NCBI GenBank assembly: GCA_964487745.1 | Contig: CAZASG010000020.1 | Span: forward strand, 1-64,000 | DNA: 64,000 nt | Direction: 5' to 3' | Origin: Desulfolinea sp964487745 | GTDB lineage: Bacteria; Chloroflexota; Anaerolineae; Anaerolineales; Villigracilaceae | Part shown: piece by piece, positions 59,260-64,000 of the stretch | Position numbering within the stretch: position 1 is the stretch's first letter | Layout: each line of letters opens with the position of its first letter | Position numbers and translations under genes: made by a program | Notes under the pieces: model-generated | The model's input: only the letters and a program-made list of their open reading frames with translations | Database searches by the model: none | Told to the model about the DNA's origin: nothing

Positions 59260-60321
59260 ATGTCAAAATTATCCCTAAGTCGCCGTTTTACCCTGATCCT
59301 GGCAGTTGTTTTTCTCGTTGGTATCCTGATCGGTGGCACGGCCCATTGGCGTGCTTTGCAGGGGCGGGCGCAGGATGAGATCTCCACACAGGGGACGCTC
59401 CTGATCGAAGCCATGAACGCCATCCGTGGCTACACCTCCGCGAATGTGCGCCCTTTGCTCAAGGACGATCTGGATGCCAGCCGTGAGTTTATCCCTGAAA
59501 CTGTCCCGGCTTTTTCCGCGCGTACCGTTTTTGAGAAATTCCGAGAGCAGGTCGATTTTGAAACCTACCTCTACAAGGAAGCCGCTCTCAACCCGACCAG
59601 CCCCGCCGATCTCGCCGATGACTTCGAAGCCCAACTCCTGCGGGATATGATCGCGAGCAATACCGAGGGCGAAGTCAACGGCTACCGCACCCTGAATGGC
59701 GCAGAACTTTTTTACATCGCCCGTCCGCTGGCTATCGGCTCAGAAAGCTGTCTTGAATGTCATGGCGATCCCGCCGATGCGCCCGAGAGTTTGCTCGTCA
59801 CCTATGGCGACCAAAACGGCTTCGGCTGGGAAGTGGGCGAGATCGTCGCGGCGCAGATCATCTACGTCCCCGCAGCGGAAGTTTTCGACGCCGCCTTCCG
59901 CACCTTTACGCTGGTGATGAGTGTTTTTATCGGGATATTTGCGCTGATTACTTTTCTGATCAACTTTCTGCTCAGGCGATATGTTATCCAGCCTGTGGAT
60001 GTGCTCAGCGGGCTGGCACAAAAGATCAGCGTGGACGAGAACTTCTCCGCAGATTTGGAAAGTGCTACCCTTAAAACGATCACTGCCCGGCCCGATGAGC
60101 TCGGCAAGCTCGCTCAGGTTTTCCGTCAAATGGCCGCCGATGTGGCTGCCCGCGCAAGAAAACTGAGAGACCAGGTCAAGGAGTTGACGATCAAGATCGA
60201 CCTGCTCAAGCGCGACGAACAAGTCCGCGAAGTGGTCGAGACCGAGTTCTTCGATGATCTCCAAAAAAGAGCCAAGTCCATGCGCGAGGAAAGAGATGCG
60301 GATGAGAAAGAAGACGAATAA
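59260..60321 (+). CDS. Membrane c-type-heme (Tll0287-like) sensor with HAMP and no output domain
   Basis: 353 residues. One N-terminal membrane segment (8-27), an extracytoplasmic Tll0287-like (DUF3365) domain with a single CLECH heme site (C164, C167, H168), a second membrane segment (about 213-236), HAMP (about 237-300) and a C-terminal charged coiled coil ending in DADEKEDE. There is no kinase, GGDEF or methyl-accepting module, so it must signal through a partner or act as a redox/NO/CO sensor fragment. AGAGGTT precedes the ATG. No cytochrome c maturation gene is nearby. Confidence 0.85.
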   Translation: MSKLSLSRRFTLILAVVFLVGILIGGTAHWRALQGRAQDEISTQGTLLIEAMNAIRGYTSANVRPLLKDDLDASREFIPETVPAFSARTVFEKFREQVDFETYLYKEAALNPTSPADLADDFEAQLLRDMIASNTEGEVNGYRTLNGAELFYIARPLAIGSESCLECHGDPADAPESLLVTYGDQNGFGWEVGEIVAAQIIYVPAAEVFDAAFRTFTLVMSVFIGIFALITFLINFLLRRYVIQPVDVLSGLAQKISVDENFSADLESATLKTITARPDELGKLAQVFRQMAADVAARARKLRDQVKELTIKIDLLKRDEQVREVVETEFFDDLQKRAKSMREERDADEKEDE

Positions 60322-60323
60322 AA

Positions 60324-60351
60324 GAAAAGCTCTCGTTCAGAGAGCTTTTTA
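60324..60351. terminator. Bidirectional terminator after the heme sensor gene
   Basis: AAAAGCTCTC/GAGAGCTTTT stem with a 5-nt loop between convergent genes; it touches the stop codon of the next gene. Confidence 0.85.
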
Positions 60352-60882
60352 CATAACGACTCTTTCGTGATTTAGCATTGTGAATTCAATTGCAACATCT
60401 TCATTGGTAAAAGCAAAGTCTGCCGCATTTGAATAGCTCCTTATTTCAATTCCCAGGTAAGCATCTTTGAACATATCTTTTAATTGGGGGTTATTCCTGA
60501 TTCTTTCTTTCTTGATTAGAAGGCGGGCAAAAGAGCCGCTAAGATAGCCGAGCAAGCCTGTAAGAACAAATCCAAGGCCACTAGATAAAGAGTTTCCAAA
60601 TCCAATAGTAAAGGGAGCCAGGAGCAAGGCAAACGCAAGTACCAAAAACGTGAACAGCCACGGCATTTTTAGTTTCCGGCGACAATCTTTTTGTAAAGCG
60701 AGATCTTTTTGGCAATAAGGGATTTCCCACTTTCTTGTGAACATATGACGTTCTTTATTGTAGTTTGTGGAGATGATCGAAATCTTCTCTGGAGGGCCAC
60801 CGCAATAAACACATTTATTTGGTATCCTGATGGTGTAATTCCCATCGGAGTATTGAACTCTTACCGCCCAGAACTTACTCAT
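60349..60882 (-). CDS. Two-TM protein with N-terminal CxxC zinc motif
   Basis: 177 residues. NKCVYCGGPPEK (Cys24, Cys27) with a later PYCQKDLALQKDC suggests a small zinc-binding domain before two membrane helices (about 74-95 and 102-122), then a soluble tail (about 125-177) ending NEDVAIEFTMLNHERVVM. The layout resembles a recurrent group of uncharacterised bacterial membrane proteins whose tails are soluble beta domains. More AT-rich than its neighbours. Function unknown. Confidence 0.7.
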   Translation of the reverse strand: MSKFWAVRVQYSDGNYTIRIPNKCVYCGGPPEKISIISTNYNKERHMFTRKWEIPYCQKDLALQKDCRRKLKMPWLFTFLVLAFALLLAPFTIGFGNSLSSGLGFVLTGLLGYLSGSFARLLIKKERIRNNPQLKDMFKDAYLGIEIRSYSNAADFAFTNEDVAIEFTMLNHERVVM

Positions 60883-60940
60883 TTTCTCTCCCTGTATCGA
60901 AGATTCAGTAAATTGAAAGATTTATCCTTCCATAGTTGAA

Positions 60941-62101
60941 TTAATATCGCCAGCGTTCTGGCCTGAGCCTTTTCCCATACCCCAATAACTCATCACCCCA
61001 ATACACCAGCTTTCGCATCCACGTGCCTGCCAGCCAGCGGGCGGCGCGATGCCACCAATGGGAATATTCCTTGTTGTAGGGACAGGTGCGAATGCAGACC
61101 GCGCAGTCAGTGTTTTGTTTCGCCCAAAAATCGAAACAGCTTTCCACATCCACCGTCCATTTACGGACGCCTGTCAGATTGGAGATGCTCAAGGGCTTGT
61201 CCGTTGGCTCTCCCATCGGGATACTTTTCGATGGGCAGCTTGTGGCGCATTTTTTGCATATCTCGCAAAACTCCCGCACACCAAAGTTGATCGGTTTGTC
61301 GTGTGCCAAAGGCATGTTGGTGTAGACTCTGCCGATCCGCACGCGGGGGCCGTGATGCTTGGATATGAGCAGTCCGTTCCGCCCGTATTCACCCAGCCCG
61401 GCCTTGATGGCGTAGGGGATGCTCATGGCGGTATCGTTCAGGCTGCCGAAGGCTTCATATCCCAGCCCGCGGATATATTGTGTCAACGCGATCAGGGTTT
61501 TGGCGTCGTTCGAGTAACCGAGTCCCGTTGAAGCGCTTCCTAATGCCGAAGGGACGGTTTGCATCAACCTGTAACTCATCGGGATGGTGATGACGATAAC
61601 GGTATCCAGCCCCATTTCATGTTCGATTTCGGGCGGCTTTTCGATGCCCTCGATGTCGCTGAAGCGCCCTGTATATTGCCAGCGCTCGTCGAAGGCCGCA
61701 ATCCCCGCATCCCCTGCACCGAAGAATTTCGCCACTTTTTTTACTTCGGTTGCAGCCTGGGCTGGTGTCCCCAAGTCCGCTTTTTCAGGGGCGACTTCGG
61801 TATTCAGCGTGAAGATGTCAGTGAAGCCCTCGCGCCTGCCTTTGTCGCCGTGGATGTCGGTGAAGACATCGCTGATGTGCCAGGCGGCGTTGCGCAGGGC
61901 GTAATCTTGTTGGCGAAAACCTTCGGCTTTGCGCCAACTGTTTACGGTGCCATGCGAGCTATAGAAGCGGTCGCTTTTCTCATTGCGGATGCGGCTGTCC
62001 CATTGCGAGCGGCGGAACATCTCGTTCTTTTGGTGGAATCGCTCGAAGTTTTCGAGAATTTCAAAATTGGCGGTTTTGTCAGTTTCTTGTGGAGAAGTCA
62101 T
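60941..62101 (-). CDS. Reductive-dehalogenase-like iron-sulfur protein without Tat signal
   Basis: 386 residues. The RdhA outline is clear: WDSRIRN..DRFYSSHGTVNSW, NAAWHISDVF, TPAQAATEVKKVAKFFGAGDAGIAAFDERWQY, AIKAGLGEYGRNGLLIS, GPRVRIGRVYTNMPLAHDKPINFG, then two 4Fe-4S motifs (C279, C282, C285, C289; C322, C333, C336, C340) with CIRTCPYNK. There is no twin-arginine signal and no RdhB anchor gene beside it, and it is shorter than respiratory RdhAs. It may be a cytosolic corrinoid reductase or a QueG relative; the GRVYTNMPL and FCEICKKC wording favours RdhA. Substrate unknown. Confidence 0.8.
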   Translation of the reverse strand: MTSPQETDKTANFEILENFERFHQKNEMFRRSQWDSRIRNEKSDRFYSSHGTVNSWRKAEGFRQQDYALRNAAWHISDVFTDIHGDKGRREGFTDIFTLNTEVAPEKADLGTPAQAATEVKKVAKFFGAGDAGIAAFDERWQYTGRFSDIEGIEKPPEIEHEMGLDTVIVITIPMSYRLMQTVPSALGSASTGLGYSNDAKTLIALTQYIRGLGYEAFGSLNDTAMSIPYAIKAGLGEYGRNGLLISKHHGPRVRIGRVYTNMPLAHDKPINFGVREFCEICKKCATSCPSKSIPMGEPTDKPLSISNLTGVRKWTVDVESCFDFWAKQNTDCAVCIRTCPYNKEYSHWWHRAARWLAGTWMRKLVYWGDELLGYGKRLRPERWRY

Positions 62102-62186
62102 ATGCCTATTGTAGTCAGGGCTCAGGGAATAAAAAAGTGACAGTTATCTTCAAGATGCTTATCACTTTTATGGATTTGCATCTCTT

Positions 62187-62615
62187 TCACTCAAACATGT
62201 CCACTAGGTTGATTTTTTTGGGAGGGATTTCTTCCTCTACGTCAAAATAATACAGAAAAAAATTCTCTCGTCCCTGCGGATCGCTCATGGCGTGTGGAAA
62301 GAAGTTCTCGCCAAAATCTGGTTCAAAGGCAACATCATGTGTGCCGATCAACCATGTATCGAGCGCGATCTGCATGGTTTGTGGATTATGCATTTCGGCA
62401 TTGTAAAGACGATTGGATATGTGCAATGGGGTCTCTTCTCCCATACTTTCTTTCAATGTGGAAAAGCTTGGGTTTTTATCTGCGAGCATCTTGTCTGCGA
62501 TGGGGATAATATTATTCAGGGTTTCTTCGGGCATTTCTTCTGCGGTAAATGTGAAGATGTAAAGCCCTTTGATCTTTGGTTGGGGTGCTCTCTTTTTCTT
62601 GAAGAAATCAAACAT
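62187..62615 (-). CDS. Hypothetical protein
   Basis: 142 residues, soluble, acidic. Starts MFDFFKKKRAPQPK and ends PPKKINLVDMFE. The middle (MHNPQTMQIALDTWLIGTHDVAFEPDFGENFFPHAM) has no motif I recognise. It precedes the lipoprotein gene by 25 bp on the strand-wise downstream side of RdhA-like. No function proposed. Confidence 0.6.
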   Translation of the reverse strand: MFDFFKKKRAPQPKIKGLYIFTFTAEEMPEETLNNIIPIADKMLADKNPSFSTLKESMGEETPLHISNRLYNAEMHNPQTMQIALDTWLIGTHDVAFEPDFGENFFPHAMSDPQGRENFFLYYFDVEEEIPPKKINLVDMFE

Positions 62616-62639
62616 TAAAAATATACCTTTCTGATCGAA

Positions 62640-63173
62640 TCAGCCCCCGTTCTCATCCATATAATTTTGATGGTGTACATTCAAGCGATCCCAGATTTCC
62701 TGCGGGACAAGCTTCTCGATCTCCTCGTAAATCGTGTGGATCGCTTTTGCATTTGCTCCATCTACATAGGCGGGGATGGTGTTCTCCCGCCCATGAGCCG
62801 TAATCTTGCTTTTCGACGAACTTCCGCCAGCGGGGATTTCTCCTTGTTCCCAATTTTCGGTGAAAGCGTTGATCGCTAAAAGGTCGGCATAGAGTTTTTC
62901 TGCCCTTTCCTCGCTGATGGGGAAGGTTTCGTGCCAGCTTTCCGAGTTCTCATCCGAGGGATACCCGGCTGTCAAAAGGATCTCACCTTCGGTCGATGCG
63001 CTGACCTCGATCGTATAAGTGTAATAATAAACCTCTTCCAGGCTGCCTGCACCCCAGGTATATTCGATCAGGAAGTCATCGGGAAGGGTTCCGGGAAAAG
63101 GCGTGGATGCCTTCTGTGTTGTAGTGGTACAGGAAACCAGAAGCAGGGCGAGAAAAATGATAAGCTTTTTCAT
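62640..63173 (-). CDS. Lipoprotein of unknown function
   Basis: 177 residues from the ATG at 63173; the frame extends to 63200 but would put residues before the signal peptide and overlap pyk. Signal peptide MKKLIIFLALLLVSC with lipobox LVSC. The mature part has a beta-rich stretch (DDFLIEYTWGAGSLEEVYYYTYTIEVSAS) and a C-terminal helix. No family recognised. It begins 10 bp after the pyruvate kinase stop. Confidence 0.72.
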   Translation of the reverse strand: MKKLIIFLALLLVSCTTTTQKASTPFPGTLPDDFLIEYTWGAGSLEEVYYYTYTIEVSASTEGEILLTAGYPSDENSESWHETFPISEERAEKLYADLLAINAFTENWEQGEIPAGGSSSKSKITAHGRENTIPAYVDGANAKAIHTIYEEIEKLVPQEIWDRLNVHHQNYMDENGG

Positions 63174-63183
63174 GTGCGCTATT

Positions 63184-64000
63184 TTACTGCCCACTCCCAA
63201 CAGTATGCAATAGTGCCATATTGGGAGGTCTCATCGCCCCGACAGGGAAGCCGCATAGCAAAACCACCTGTTGCCCCTCCTTTACGCCGCGTTCCATTAG
63301 GGCATAGTCAACATGGCCGATCATTTCTTCAAGCGAATAGGCAAAAGGCACCAGTTGCGGGTAAACGCCCCATAAAAAAGTCAACTTGCGATACGTCATC
63401 TCAACGGGCGTGAAAGCCAGAATCCGTTTGGCGGGACGGATCTTTGAAACCAGCCAGGCAGTGCTGCCCTGTGATGTGAAAACAGCCACTGCTGTCACAT
63501 CCTCGTCGCTGGCGAGTGCCCGCGCTGCGCGCGACATAGACGCAGCATCACTCTCGCCCAAACCGCCCACGCGGTCGATCTGCCGTTCCCACTCGGTGCT
63601 ATGTGTTTCCGCCTCGCGGATGATGCGGTCCATCATCTCGATCGATTCAACAGGGTGTTCGCCAGCCGCTGTCTCCGCAGAGAGCATGACGGCATCCGTG
63701 CCGTCGAAAACGGCATTGGCAATATCCGATGCCTCCGCCCGCGTGGGTAGCGAATTCTGGATCATCGATTCGAGCATTTGCGTGGCAGTAATGACGATCT
63801 TTGCCCGCGCACTGGCTTTATGAATGATCATTTTTTGAAGCACAGGCACACGTTCGGGCGGCATCTCCACGCCCAGATCGCCGCGTGCCACCATGACACC
63901 ATCCACAACAGCGAGTATTTCATCGAGATTCTCGATCGCTTCAGGGCGTTCCAGTTTTGCAATCAGCATCGGTGCGGGATAACCGTTTGCAAAACGCTCC
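63184..64000 (-). CDS. pyk: Pyruvate kinase, C-terminal part (runs off the window)
   Basis: The visible 272 or so codons include the end of the TIM barrel: AKLERPEAIENLDEIL, DGVMVARGDLGVEMPPERVPVLQKMII, ITATQMLESMI and RAEASDIANAVFDGTDAVMLSAETAAGEHPVE, then the regulatory C-terminal domain (VFTSQGSTAWLVSKIRPAKRILAFTP). It transfers phosphate from phosphoenolpyruvate to ADP. The frame stays open to the window edge, with the N-terminal ~200 residues outside. An ATG inside this part at 63969 is not the true start. Confidence 0.95.
   Translation of the reverse strand, partial: ERFANGYPAPMLIAKLERPEAIENLDEILAVVDGVMVARGDLGVEMPPERVPVLQKMIIHKASARAKIVITATQMLESMIQNSLPTRAEASDIANAVFDGTDAVMLSAETAAGEHPVESIEMMDRIIREAETHSTEWERQIDRVGGLGESDAASMSRAARALASDEDVTAVAVFTSQGSTAWLVSKIRPAKRILAFTPVEMTYRKLTFLWGVYPQLVPFAYSLEEMIGHVDYALMERGVKEGQQVVLLCGFPVGAMRPPNMALLHTVGSGQ

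Overview
The window looks like chromosomal DNA of an anaerobic or facultative Chloroflexota bacterium, most likely of the Anaerolineae. This rests on gene content and not on a marker-gene comparison. The pointers are bacterial coenzyme F420 genes (cofC, cofD, cofE and F420/FMN split-barrel enzymes), a tungsten-type aldehyde:ferredoxin oxidoreductase, a YgfK/YgfM/XdhD-type molybdenum hydroxylase set, a reductive-dehalogenase-like protein, many lipobox lipoproteins including a 2020-residue alpha-2-macroglobulin, no visible LPS or outer-membrane genes, and many palindromic intergenic repeats.

Layout. 0-13 kb is mostly housekeeping: greA-dgt, an MFS exporter coupled to plsC, tRNA-Leu(UAA), two membrane-protein genes, an AT-rich FAN1-like nuclease gene, a DnaQ-DinG helicase, plsX and tRNA-Leu(GAG). 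13-19 kb holds an amino-acid ABC transporter without its binding protein, an SCP2 protein plus aldehyde oxidoreductase, NAD(P)HX repair (nnr), and an SPFH protein ending in an excisionase-like helix-turn-helix. 20-25 kb is a minus-strand run: deacetylase lipoprotein, MscS channel, CBS-containing family II pyrophosphatase, nucleoside deaminase and xdhC. 25-28.5 kb carries an HD-GYP and a PAS-GGDEF protein.

28.7-42.5 kb holds the three subunits of a molybdenum hydroxylase/YgfK system, all on the minus strand: xdhD-like Mo subunit, FAD subunit and YgfK. They are separated by a phosphatase-like membrane protein, a CcrM-like DNA methyltransferase, an M16C metallopeptidase, a thioesterase and a VOC protein. 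With xdhC and the deaminase 10 kb away this suggests purine or other N-heterocycle oxidation. 42.6-49.4 kb is an F420 locus (cofC, cofD, a dehydro-F420 reductase-like gene broken by one stop codon, two split-barrel oxidoreductases, cofE) interleaved with a GGDEF and an HD-GYP gene. 49.6-55.6 kb is the alpha-2-macroglobulin.

55.7-64 kb is accessory: lipoproteins, a universal stress protein flanked by two near-identical 64-nt structured elements, a phased 22-nt repeat array with 4-nt punctuation, a DUF4332 gene beside a decayed fragment of itself, a c-heme sensor without an output domain, a reductive-dehalogenase-like iron-sulfur protein, and the start of a pyruvate kinase gene that runs off the window.

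The least ordinary items are the punctuated 22-nt array and its paired element around the usp gene, the palindrome pair inside the cofE reading frame, the nonsense codon in the F420 reductase-like gene, and the Mo-hydroxylase subunit that has lost all four cysteines of its plant-type [2Fe-2S] cluster. Family assignments were made by reading motifs and from memory of the families; no database search was run.
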